From the NCBI GenBank assembly GCA_013365325.1, contig JABVXV010000026.1:248001-312000 (forward strand): a DNA stretch of 64,000 bases, written 5' to 3'. Each line of letters begins with the position of its first letter. Position 1 is the stretch's first letter. Below are positions 21,901-34,600 of this stretch, one piece after another. The position numbers and the translations under genes were made by a program. This stretch comes from Dipetalonema caudispina. Taxonomy: Eukaryota; Nematoda; Chromadorea; Rhabditida; Onchocercidae. Below the pieces are notes generated by a model that did not search any database, was not told the origin of the DNA, and saw nothing but the letters and a program-made list of their open reading frames with translations.

Positions 21901-23958
21901 CGAATTTTCGGAAAGAGACGCCGGATGCTACTTTGTATGAAGTTCCTTGAATGGATCTAACCAACTATCCTTCCTTACAATCTCCCATTCACTAGAACGC
22001 CACGAAGTAAATCAGCTAAACATAAGTTTATAACTTATAAATTTACTATTTAACATGGCATTAACCTGCAAAAATCGAATGGTAGATGACATTGTTGAAA
22101 CAAAAAAGTGATAATTGCTGGTGATGAATAATTTGTCTATAGATACAAGGATGAGTGAAAGAAAACGCAAAAAGCCACGTGCTTTGTAATCACGTAACCT
22201 GAAATTACAGATAAGTTACAAAAACAAATCCCATTTACATGAGAAAAACATCACGAAGATATGGGTAACACATAAAATTTGACTAAGTAAGGAACTTAAA
22301 CCTCATATCCCTTTACTAGGAGTCATTCCAGAAATATTCTTTAGTGTTATTATGATTATCCATCATCAAAAACATTTTACATTATGTCAAACCTAGGTCA
22401 GTCTAAAAGTGATAAGAAGTTTTCGGAAGTATTTAAAATAAAATTTAAACTAAGAAAAGATTGACAGGTTTCAAAGTCGAAATTCACAAAAATGCTGTCT
22501 CTCTTTAAAGAGATCGAATACAAGCGATATGATGATGAACCTGAATGTATACGACAATGTATAGCCATGTTCATCATCCCCAAATAAAATTACACCATCC
22601 TTCGCCTCCATATTTGCTTCTTCCCATGAACTTTCCCACTTTTTTGGACCCAATGGTATCGGTGTAGCACGTGATTTCATCGGACTAAGTTTAGGCGTAT
22701 TACCCATTGGAGTGGTTGTTACTTCACCACTTAAGGAATGAAGACATGAGTATTTCACCAATTGATATACCCGGTCATTTAACGCAACCTGAAATATGTG
22801 TCTGAAAAGTACGCGAAAGTAAAACAGGACAACAGTTTAATATTCATTTTGAAACCTCTAATTTCACACGGAAAATTAAACTACAATTTTCTGTTTTATT
22901 ATTTCTTTACCAATTGATTAATGTGATATTGCATTAGACAGAGAAAATCTATTACATCTGACATCCCTCTTGCTTCTCGAAATACCTTTAACAACAATAA
23001 CAGGCGGAAAACACGGCCATAGAGATAAATTTTTCAAAGTCAAGCAGATATTCATAAAGCATTCGAGAAATCTGTGCAGTACCTGTGTAGTAATATAGCT
23101 TATTCCGACTTCAACATCATCTGTAATTAGACCAGTGCCATTAACGAATGATGTACATGCGACACAACGTGATTCCTCGGTTAAATGAGTACGAAAACTC
23201 TCTAAAAAAATTGAAATCAAACTAGATAAAATTACACGCCACATCAGTTTTATAACAAACGATAGACATGCAACATGACATGATTATTCGAACAGAAAAC
23301 GACCTCATCGACAAGACAGAGTCGCAAAAAAACTAAGTGGTCACCTATTATTTCTGATTTCAATAATTTGCATGTTATTTAATAGGATCCGACACGGTTG
23401 ACGGTTGACGCATAAAAACATGAAGTATAGAGTTATTGACTAAAACTAACTGGTACTATATACTGCAAACTCTCGTTTTCAATTTTATCCTTATGTACTG
23501 GCTAAAAGCTCACCGAATTTAGTCATCGTTGAAAATATGCGAACACTTAACAAAGTTATACCTCTTCCTTGTTACGTTAGTTATTCAGACAAATTATGCG
23601 TTTATGAGATTGTGCGTATGTTTTCCAAACAAGGCTGTTCATTCCCTCTTACAAACAAAAGAATTATTATTAACACTTAAAACATGGAAAAAATTTATAA
23701 GGAATGTAAAACCTGAGGTGGTTGTTATGAGTCAATATTTAATCTACGTCGCATTTCATATTTTTACGTCCATCTTTACACTACAAGAGGAAATTGAAAA
23801 ATGAAAAACTAACTAGCCGAAACAAATGCTGATGATCCTTCACTCGTAGTTGGTAAGCAGTAATCCTCCCGGAGATTCTCAGGTATTGATTGTGTTGTCA
23901 TCAATACTCGAGGGCCGTGAGTTTCACAGAAGTGACACAATGCTAATACTGCTTGCAT
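18995..23958 (-). CDS. flcn-1: Folliculin (FLCN), lysosomal nutrient-sensing GAP subunit
   Basis: Eleven exons: 23958-23814, 23201-23083, 22788-22541, 22198-22066, 21810-21617, 21308-21044, 20901-20783, 20526-20334, 19945-19786, 19445-19294 and 19084-18995. Phases agree at all junctions; 1818 nt, 605 residues (human FLCN 579). The N-terminus QAVLALCHFCETHGPRVL is diagnostic. The longin-domain block VILFGDDEHGYTLSYTF is followed in the next exon by RDYKARGFLRF, equivalent to the human segment around Arg164, the arginine finger; that Arg is kept near residue 178. C-terminal DENN-type blocks are recognisable: LCKEYLLEGVPTQD, LPLGCVRMLY and REQWLNKAKLVY. Known role: with FNIP it acts on Rag GTPases at the lysosome to control TORC1 and TFEB-type factors. 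The least certain junction is the exon 9 acceptor (GGAG at 19946-19949). Ser/Pro-rich insertions account for the extra length. Confidence 0.93.
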
Positions 23959-25322
23959 GCCAGTATTTTCGCTTAATGTTTTCAAAAATAGTCAAAATCT
24001 AAAACTTGAATCAAATTATCCACATCAAAAATTAAATTTCAGACATAAAAATATCTGGAAATTAAGTACCAGTGACGCAGAAAACTAATGACGTAATACG
24101 CGTAAAGTGATGCCAAAGCTTTTCTACAGAAGTAACTTTCAAACATGCGATGTGCTGGTAATTATGATTTGAAATTTGAGGAGAGGTAAATTCAGAACAT
24201 CAGTTCAGATAGTTGAGACAATGTGATATTTCTGCTCCGAGAATTCGCAAATGAACTGATACATCGGATCATCGATCGGATCATCGAGTTAGACAACCTC
24301 ACCTACTCCTGGCATTCAGTGCAATCAATACCTTCTAACTGAAAACAGCGCGGAAAACAGTCTGTTTCAATACAAACCAAACACCAAATCTCGCTGCATC
24401 ACGACTTCCTTGCTATAAGCGCGGTAGAGAACGTCATGCTTAAAACTATTTATGGTTACAAATGGAAGAGGGCAACTAGGATAATTTATGCTCTGTGTCT
24501 AACCCAGTAGAGCAAAGCGAATAGTTTTAAAATTTCCTTTAGGGAATTACATTCCCGAAGGACTTCTGCATATACCACGGAAGACTCACTAAACAGCATC
24601 AAAACCTCTCGCTGACAGCATGTTATCCAGAAGCAACTTCCTTTCACGTATGCTACTTGGTTTCAGAACGCCAGCTACATTGGAAATCTAACTTCTCCAA
24701 ACAAATCGCGAAAATATAACTCTCTGCCTTTACGTCCTAACTTTCCCATTTTTCCATCAACATTGCATTATCGTTTCCATTAGATCCTCAAATCCCGTTG
24801 TTTATCAAGTATTCCGTATTCGATGACCGACCTCAGTATAGTAAAGGAAATATCTCCAACCTCTTCAATTTTAAGTTGTTCCGAATGAAATAAATTTTCT
24901 CCATTTCATTAAAACAATTTACCCTCACTTTTAACAAATTAGAGCAATAGAACACACAATATAACAATCAAAACATTCGGAAATCAAAAACGAAAGAGAG
25001 AAAGATTTTCTTCCCCGTTATCCTGATATCCATTAAAAAATTCTTTAACTAAAAAATCTTAGTTTTGATTAGGGAAATACAGCACGAAAAAGACCGCAAA
25101 GAAAAAAGAAAACAAACTTCAGAATTTGGAAATCTGCACTTTTTCAAGAGAAATCTCACAAGCGAAGTAGTGAATCACGGCTATATTAAAATGTGAACAA
25201 TGACATCAAGCACACCCAAGAAGTGGTAATACAGGGATGCCAATCATAAAAATCTAAGCTAATAGATATTCCACAATTTCCCCAAAATTTTTAAGAACCT
25301 CCCAGATTGTATTTTCTTGAAT
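23959..25322. other. Spacer between folliculin and eIF3d, both on minus strand
   Basis: The interval holds the folliculin upstream region and the eIF3d 3' flank. At 1.36 kb it is far longer than a typical nematode operon gap, so independent transcription is likely. The only distinct element is a 2 x 12-bp tandem repeat at 24263-24286. No gene is supported. Confidence 0.55.
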
Positions 25323-28300
25323 CTAAATATCACCATCTGAGTTCTCTTCACCCGAACTACTGCTTTCTTCTTCGGTACTGGATTCAAACGTCCCTTCAGG
25401 CAATGAGTAAAGTCGTACTGCTTGCTGAAAATCAGAAAAAAATCTAACCAAGTTACTTTGTTCGCACAATATTTAATCAAATAGAAGTAATGAGAAATCA
25501 ATCGCACGTTATGTACACATGGACCATATAAAACAATCGTTTCACTCATATATATATATATATATATATGGAACGACAAAGTGTGAGCATAACACATCAG
25601 AAGATCATAAACATACTGGAAGAAACCAAGATTTATTATCTTTTATCCCTAACCAAATCTAGAAAGCCATGGAATAGATTAATTATTTAATTAAGAGATA
25701 AATTAAACCATTTAGCCGTAATTTGCATCCATTTACAAACTTTTCTGATTATCCTCTTTCCACTTCAATCTTCGACATATAAAATTCGAACCTTATTTGG
25801 ATCTTTTAGCAGAAGATATTTTCCCGGTGGCTGCTTCATACAGTGATCAATGATACAGCGTAAAATGCCCCAAGCATTATCCAAATTCAATGTAATGTTT
25901 GTCGCAAATTCAGTTGGCTTGTATTGTTGAGTGCCGAGAATGACGTGGCTAGCACTGTTACGTATACTCAGCCGAGAAACATATCTAAAAATTTTGGGAT
26001 CATTTTCAAGATTAAATTTAAATTTCCAACAACAATAGAGATGCAAAAAAAAAAGAAAAAGAATAGTAGAAAATATTAAAACTAAATTACCAAAAAACTG
26101 ATGAACAAAGTTACCATCACTAGGATCAAAACCTCCATTACAGTAGCATGAGTACCGACAACATAACTTCACGCCCCATACATATGTTTCTTTTACAACC
26201 GCGTCAAACCGACTTCTCCCTCACTTGTCAAACTTTTTGCAACCTTATAGTTGAATTTTCGAGGGTCAGTGCTCGTAATTTCTGAAATTCCATACCGAAA
26301 AGCAGAAACCAACCCAAATTTAATTTGGTCTGAACCAGCCAAAAGTGCTTGCAATGTCCATTTTGCTAGTTTACAGCTGTTATTTTGTAGTTCCGTAGCA
26401 AGTACCGCACCTTTCTGTGTGTCCAGTTTACTTCTCCAGTCGACACCGCTGGCCATCTGAAGACTTAGTTTTCAACCTAACCTAATTTTTTGTGCACTAT
26501 TAATGGTAAACACTTACCACTGAATATTCCGGTATTTCAAATAACTATTTAAGTTCATAAATTTTCCTTTTTTTTCATATTTTTAGCTTAAACTTCGAAT
26601 CTTAACCCTCGAATCCCATTCATTGAATGCTTTTATAGTCAACATCTGTGTTTCGCCATTTGGTCCCAAAGTAACACCATCATGCTCCGTACGACAAATA
26701 AGACGAACTTCGGTACCATCTGCTTGACGTCCCAAATACCACGAACGATACCTTTAATTCATTACAAATATCTTCATAAATGTAATTTATAAATATCGAA
26801 TTTTTGATTATGACGATGTTTCGTTATAGTTACATTTCTTAAACTCTAATGCATATGTTTTCTGTTACATACAGAATAACTCTGTGGAAGAAATTCGGAG
26901 GATCGATATAAACGCAAATTGATAATTTTATTTTAATTAAACTACCTAATAAAATAGCGAGTACTGTCAGAAGTTTCAAGTAAGATTAGATGATCAAAAT
27001 CCTGGAAGGATACAATAAATGCAAAACTAATGTATGATTTTAAAAGCGACTGATATTCTGAATTTCTGTCAAAACATATATATATATATGTATATTATAA
27101 ATCGACAGTAAAGTCAAGAAATCAACGACTGGTCGAGCTGTAATACTGGACAATGACAGTAACTCTAGCAAAATAAATTTCAGTTTGTCAAGATTTCTAA
27201 TGAGACAAAAACTAGCACAGCAATACCCAGAAATCGCGGAAACTAACTTGTACGCAACGCATGAATCCGCATCCGTATCACCTTCATCAAATGGAAGACG
27301 CGGATTATCATATTTGAATGGTTCTTCGTTCTGAAATTTAATTGGGGATCAGCATAGCAAAAAAATTTCAGTTTTCCTAAAATTACTTATAGAGTTGAAT
27401 ATCTTCAAAATACGATAAACTTACTCTTTTGAGTACCATACGACGGAAATTTTGATTTATGTAGAGAGCCTCTGTAGCAAGATTACGCGGATGATTAATA
27501 CTTGTAGTATCGTCACTATTCGGAGCATCTGGTGATGTTTCACTCACTGTTAAAGCATCTAAAATTTAAAAACACTGATTGACTAATCGAATAAATCGTG
27601 CATGTTATCCCACTAAAAAGGGATGTAGATCAATTTCATCGAAAAACTACTCACTGTTCTTATCACGAAATATTCCGAGAGTATTAAGCATGCCCGAGTT
27701 ATCATTATCGAAATATACCATCTAAATGAGTACGTTTATTAGGCAGAATTATCAAGGAAAAAGGCAAACGAACATACCAACTGGATTTGAGAAACCACCG
27801 GTATCGCGTTTATCAAAGAACAGCTTATCACCAACACGATAAGCGATAACATCCCAACTATACACTGATCGCGTAGCTGCCATCAGCGTTGCTAATATCA
27901 TATCTGTTGCAAAAACGTTCCCAGCATTTTCCTGAGCTAACTGAAAGCAATCTTTTAATTACTAAAACCATATGCTGATTAGTTGTTATCGATCGCGTAA
28001 CAACAAACTGAAACTTATTTTGACTTCGAGTGGAAAATATAAGCATATGAGAAGAGGAAATTTCGTAATCAACCTTCTGAATTATAGGGTCTTCGGTTGT
28101 CGTTAAGTTATAAAATGTACCGCCACAGCGTTGCAACGGTTTCTCCGTTCGCACCGTAACACGATCAAATGCTTTGTCATAATAATAAAGTTGACCATAA
28201 CGATGACCATTTCTGAAAAAAATATTAGTGTAATTATAAAATCTTGGGAATTTGATCTCTTTTAGCGAATTCATTTCAATCACATGATCTCTTTTAAATC

Positions 28301-29906
28301 ATCAGTCATAGATCAAGTTGACAGTATGTTGTTGGAATAATAACTAGTCAAAGCACCTACATATCTTGTCCTGATTCAATATTTGGTAGATTAAGTTTTG
28401 CAAGGCGTGGGAAGTCCATTTCTTCCAAAACTTGCCACTCTGGACGTACAGCAATACTTGCAGCTAACTGTTTTTGGTTACGTTGGTCCCACCGGCCATA
28501 ACCCTGTCCACCACGGCCACGACCACGCGTCCCACCTCCACGTCGTTGCCACTGCTTGAATGCTTTCTGCTGTTCTCTTAAAAATCACAATATCAATATA
28601 AAAACAGAAAAATCACGTATTCCCCTTCATTTTTGTGCACAAAAAAAAAAAAAAAAAAAATTTCATTCCAGCTCACTTTGCAATGCTACGTTTAATCTTT
28701 TGATTTTGCCCATAATTCGCTTGATTTCTCCGCTCATTCTCTTTTTGCACCAATCTTCGCTGTAAATAACGCAATAATTATGCAAAAAATTGCGAAGTAC
28801 GCAAATCTCAATAAAAAACCCTATTCATTTTGAAAGTAAACATTTCTTACTTACGTATTTTATAAAGATGCAATTTACTATTATTAACTCTTCCATCGGA
28901 TACCTCACTCACTGCCATGGATATCATGATTTGACCACTACTTACCCAGTACAGTTCTGCATCTCAATCACTTCATTCTGTATGAAATGTTCATAAACGT
29001 CACTCATGAAAAATTAAAAAAGCAGTTCGATTAGAAGTAAAAACCCGTTAACTTAATGATTCATTACCAACACGATCAATAAAATTTTAAATGTAACAAA
29101 AATTGGTTAATTTTCGAAATTTTTCTCTTAAATTGATTATCTTAAAAAGGTAAACAAATTAAATATTTAAATAATGCAAAAAAAATTGATCCTACATAGA
29201 ACTGTTGTTGTTGTCGCATACGACCACTCTTTTGGATATTCGATCGCTGCGGTTTACTTGTGTCGACGAGCTGAAATGTAGCATCTTCCTCATCGTGAAC
29301 ATAATCATATTGTGAACCAACAGCACCAGACGTATATGGATTACCATATCGACCATCTCCTGAAAGTGATATCAATCAAGATATAGAACTTTCCACTGCT
29401 TGAAATTCAGTCCATTAAGTATTTTTTTTTCTGCCGACCAAAAACTAGATGAAACAAAATCGGTTCCACATTATTTAAAATATCTTGTATCGCGATTAGT
29501 GAAATGTCAAACATATACTTATTCAGGGCATGATCACATGATTAACCGGATTGTGCAAATACAACAGAAACTGTTCTTGTAGCGAAATGATGATTTGTTT
29601 CTAGTTGCTAAGATTTCCTTCAATTTACTTGCTATCCGGATAAGTACAAATTTAGCCTTCAAATCAAACAAGTGATAAGTCTCAGCCAAGTCCAGTCAAA
29701 CTGATCCAAAAAAACTCACGCCTAAATCGATCGTTATATTGCGTAACACCGATCCAATCGGCTACTTTGCCAATTTTATCAGCTTTATTGAATTGTTGGT
29801 AGGGTAAATTCTGAAATTTATCCAACGTCCCAACGGGACCCCAACCACTACGATTATCGAATACTTCTGGTAAATCGAACACCGGCTGATCCTGCTGTAA
29901 ACCCAT
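25323..29906 (-). CDS. eif-3.D: Translation initiation factor eIF3 subunit D
   Basis: Twelve exons: 29906-29720, 29359-29196, 28759-28677, 28576-28361, 28212-28074, 27940-27778, 27558-27425, 27330-27248, 26751-26607, 26456-26314, 25984-25792 and 25424-25323. All phases fit; 1752 nt, 583 residues (human 548). The sequence follows eIF3D from end to end: [108 protein letters not shown] and AWGILRC. The tail is acidic and serine-rich ([16 protein letters not shown]) in place of the vertebrate poly-Glu. Known role: a subunit of the eIF3 complex on the 40S ribosome, with a cap-binding fold used for selective translation. Exon 4 encodes an Arg/Gly-rich patch ([13 protein letters not shown]) expected to bind RNA. 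Exon 10 ends at a weak GTTGGT donor, which homology requires. Confidence 0.95.
27655..27720 (-). other. Possible alternative exon inside eIF3d
   Basis: This segment has a TTTAG acceptor and a GTGAGT donor and an open frame ([20 protein letters not shown]). It could be included if the preceding exon ended two codons earlier at a GTTGGT donor. The direct splice that skips it restores the conserved DALTVSE block, so inclusion would be a minor isoform at most. Confidence 0.2.
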
Positions 29907-29953
29907 ACTTGTCTATAGCTGATGGATTTTTTGTACAGCACCTCTGTTATTAC

Positions 29954-29955
29954 TG
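29954..29955 (-). other. Likely 5' trans-splice acceptor of eIF3d
   Basis: On the minus strand, ATTGTTTCAG ends at 29955, 48 nt upstream of the start codon, with no coding sequence before it. A spliced leader or a non-coding first exon would join here. Confidence 0.45.
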
Positions 29956-31691
29956 AAACAATTAATTAACCACGTGCCAAAAGAAAAATAGAAACAAGGC
30001 AATATTACATAATACAAGTGAACATGCAGAAAATAATATCATTAAGTAAATAGTAACTAATGAATTATAACAACTAAGGATATGTATTAACTATGAACTC
30101 AATATGTACTCAAGTGACACTACTTAGTCGTAGCCGTAGCTAATATGGATCTAAGCAATAAGTTGAAATGAGTAAAAGGTGAAGGAAACGAGGTAAATAA
30201 GGAGCATCAACATAAACTAAGTAATTTACCTAAACTGATGTAAATAAGACTAATGCAGTACAACAGTCAACAATAAATTCAAAACAGAAATTGAGCGAAA
30301 TTACATAAATAAACATCAAGCAAGGTAGATATGGGAGAAATAACATAACGCTGCCCAAGAAGTCCACATAAATGAGATCTTACTTAACATTAAAATTACG
30401 TAAGTGAAACGTGAAACCATGCAAGCACAAACGAATTTAACTTGAGTACTGCGTGCAAGAAGCACGCATCAGCAAATCTGCTTTTTCATATACAATGGTT
30501 GACATCATTCTTCGAAATAATTTTATTCAAATCCCTAACATCACGAATAACCCATCTCTGTAGAGCACACAAACTAATCGTCTCTCCAAACCGTTGACAT
30601 CAGTGCAAAATACTCCTTGGACACATCGTTGAGGTGTAATTTTCGGTTGGCGGATAAGGTAAATGACCGGATCAATAAATGTATAATCAGATAAGTTACG
30701 CTTAACTAAATTACAATAAAGATTAATCCCAAGGTCATAAGTCATTGAAGAGTCATCTTGAGATGAGATCCCTCAAAAATAGAGCATACCAAAATGAATG
30801 AAATAACCGGTCGGTCAACGTCACATACAATTGTTATGGTTCGTAGTAACATGAAATGGAAGGGAATTGAAAACGGTATGGAATTGAAAACGGAAGGGTG
30901 TTATGCAAGATATGTTACGGTTGAGACGATTGATGATATAAGCTGTTACCATCGTCGGAAACCTTCATTTCCAGTTTTTAAATGTGTAATAAGTGGCTGC
31001 TAATTCAGAGTGAGCCAACGTTTCAAATCGAATTCCTCATTGTTTTAATGCGGCAGTTTCGTAGTAAGTATTCTGAAATCTGAAAAATACGTAGCGTTCG
31101 GAATTCTAAATTCTAAATAAAATCCGGAATCCATAAAGTTCATCTATATCAATTTTACACTCGATCTTCTCTCAAGGGCGCCTTTTTTTGCTGATAACAG
31201 TGGTAAAGGATGTGGAGTCGTGAACATCTGAATACTTGAAATGGATGGACTGAAAACGAGAGAAAGTGAGAGATTTAAAAAGCCGGGAAATAATTTGAAA
31301 GGATTCGAGTTAGCTATTAGAAATGGAAAATGTATACTTGAAATACGGAGTACATTAGACTAGTATCAGTTAGGCATGTGACAATTTATTGTTCAGTATT
31401 TGAATCCTTTGAAGTCTATTTCGAATTTTTCTTGGTCTTGAAGTCTTCAGCCACTGTCTGTTTACAACAATCAGCGCATAACTTTTAAAAATCAATGCAA
31501 AATTGAAGTGGGAAAACTTGAAAACATTGCCCCGCATTTATGATCCGAAATCGGGGACCGGAAATAGCAATCTAACATTAACCGGATAACTTTGCAGTCC
31601 AGTTATGAAAGGGATTCATTCATGGAATTAAATTAATATTCAATTGATATTCTCTATTGTTTTCCTGTTGATAGAATATCAATTGTTTCAG
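29956..31691. other. Intergenic region between divergent genes
   Basis: From about 30020 to 30430 the sequence is rich in short TAAGTA/ACTAA words, which fill every frame with stops. Open frames at 30527-30745 (minus) and 30794-31003 (+) lack splice context and are not called. The promoters of eIF3d and of the + strand proline-rich gene should lie here. A 13-bp inverted repeat sits at 31641-31685. Confidence 0.45.
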
Positions 31692-34600
31692 AGAGCAAAA
31701 GCAAATCGTCCAAAAAAGGTCGATCCAGGTATACAAATATTGTTTTTTTGACGCAAAATGCATCCTAAAATATTGAAATAGTAACATATTAATTGCTATT
31801 TAAATGATAATGAATCATTTAACAAATAAGACATAAAAATGCTACTTAATCTGTTACTGTTAAGCTGTCAGGGAGATTCAGATCAGTTCGGTATAATTCA
31901 CTCATATTTTTTAGCATTTCGCAAAGTTCAAGTTAGGCTACAGCTTGTTATCACTGAACCTTTCATATGTGTTCTTAATTTTTCTCCATCTTTTTCACCG
32001 ATCTTCAGTTGACTTGAGAAGTCTCCTATCTTACGACTATTCTTTTCTCTAAATGCTAGACTCTACTATACTAAATACGATTGATCTGTTCATCTTTCAA
32101 ATCATTTTTTCAGTGGCTCGAAGCCCTGTTTAACTGCTAAAGGGCATATTTGACTGGACGTTAATCCAAATAATCCAACTTAAAACTATCACTACAATGA
32201 TTTCCTTACTTTTTGGTCTCTGACCAAGTTTAGCAGATTTTGATGATCATAATTTGTAATTTCGGTTTCTTTCAATTCTTTTATCAAACCACTAATTTCG
32301 AAAAAAAAGAAGAAACAGCCTGGGCTCAGGAATTCGTTACTACTCAACAATCAAAGAAAAAAATCAATCCGATATTTCAGATATCTTTTTCGTCACAACA
32401 TCATAAATTGCAAATTGTGAACAAATTTGCTGTTCATTAATTGATTCATGAAAAGTTCAAACATTTATCACTTGAGTGTTTATGTGCTGATTATTTTTTG
32501 TGGAGATGAGAAAAGATCACATCAAAAATATTCAACTTATAATTTTTTCTTTTTTAGAGATAAATCTAGGCGAAGAAACTGGCGAAAGGCATATCAAAAG
32601 TAAGTTATACTAAATGCGAGATGGAAAACGAAAAATAGTAATGCACGCCATGTGGTTGCATTCATTTTCAAGTTAATTAAAATTTTCATTTCAAATTAAC
32701 CCGAGATGTTTCATCCTCTGCTCTACAACTTTCCACTGTTTCTTTTGGTCGATAAGAATCTCTCATGCAAAAAACGTGAAAGCATTTTTGAGATATATTG
32801 AACAGAAAAATTTTTTGTAAAATTTTTGTTCTATCTAGTTCTAAGTCATTATTCCTGTTAAATTTCGGTACAAGTAAAATGAATTAAGCTGATTATTTAA
32901 TTAGTTTAACAAATTTGCTTTTTTGAGGAAACCAATGAGACAGGATGATGAGAATGAGAAAACCGAATTTGAAGAGGTCGAAGTAGAGCGAAGACCGGCA
33001 CATAGTAAAATGCGCAGTAAAATAAAGTGGAAACAAAGTCTGCTACCAACGAAAATTGAGACCAAAACAACAACAACAGCATCAGAAGGATCGAGTACAG
33101 GAACTTCATCGAGTGGTTCAGTCGTGTCAGACTCTTCTATGATATCGTCTCCTTCCATCAATTTACCGATCATGCTGAAACCGGATGTCAGTTCACAATC
33201 ATCCATGATGTTAAAGCCGGAGATGTCCATGATGTTGAAACCGGATGTCAGTTTACATGCTAATTTATTAATAAAAAAACAAATGAACAAAAAGAATTTT
33301 ACAACAAGCAAAATACGATCGTATAAATAATATGTTACAGAGGTTGTGAAATAGTTTAGCATAATAGCTAATTCCAAAGATTCATTCGTAACTTTTAAGT
33401 TTAATTCAATTCATGTCATATCAGTTTGATTAGTTATGTGTCAGCTGTAATTAATTTATACTTATAAGAAATAATATTCCTTCTGCAAAAATCATTTTAC
33501 CACAAACAATATATTTTGCATACTATTCTTTTGAAATTTAAAATTTAATGCCATTTATTGATTTTTCAGGTTACGTTTAACGTTTTTCTATGCTCTGTAA
33601 TTTTGATAAATTGATGACAGGATTATCAGTTATTACTCTTATCAAAAATGTACGATGACTTTTTATCAGCAATGTACAAAAAATAGCTTCCAGAAAACTG
33701 AGGAGGAGGGTAATGAATTAGTCGCCGAAGATAAAGAAGAACAGAAACTCAAAAAAGCAAAGAAAAAGCGGAAAGCAGAAAAAATAAAAGAAAAGAAGCG
33801 AAAAGGATCTAAACCGTCTAAAAAACAAGTCAAGCGATCAGCAGGTCTCTGAAATTGATTATATCATAGAAATGTTTATCTCAGATGAAAACACACCAAT
33901 TTATAATACATATGAGTATCATGTAGGAGTGAAATGTATTTTTCAAGAAGGAAGTTAGAAGATATACTATACATGTCGCAAACGACTTTTCTGAAAGCTG
34001 AAATAAAAAAGATATAAAAAATTAAAGGATATCGAAAAATCCAGACGATATAGCTAATTAAGATCATGGCTGAATTCCATGGTGACGTTTAATTTCTATA
34101 CGCAAAATTGCTTTGCTTTAAATTTAAAATTACAACCAAAAAAGAATTACATTTCAGAGAAAGTGGAAGACAAAAGTAAAGCAACGAAAATAGAAGACAT
34201 AATTGGTAATAATGTAAAAGAGTTTTGAATAATAGAAGAATTTTTCTCTGTAATCTAATTTCGCTATCCTATACTAAGCTGAGTTTGCCGAATTAGTTGA
34301 CAAAGATCTGATAAAAATATAGATCGTTCTTCCCTTTTTGTTGAAACAAAAATTTATGCAATTGTGAATTTCATGAATATTCATAGATATAAGTAATGAA
34401 TGGTAATATTTTCAATGGGCAATTTCCAGCCTGATTTTTAGCAAAACTTCACCGAAAATCATCAAAGATGGAAACAGAAGAGCGGAAAATTTCGGAAGAG
34501 CCTCTGGAAAGTCAGGAAGAAAGAAAGACTGATGAGGAAATAGAAAAAGAAAAGAGTGCAGAATGCATTGAGGTGATATTATTGCTTTATACGACTATAT

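Noticed and set aside
26193..26313. Extension of eIF3d exon 10 past 26314
   Set aside because: It would add non-homologous residues. Splicing at 26314 restores the conserved GYVSR block in phase.
32901..33377. Minus-strand 158-codon open frame over the MMLKPDVS region
   Set aside because: It is antisense to a better coding frame, with a product dominated by the complement of Ser/Lys codons.
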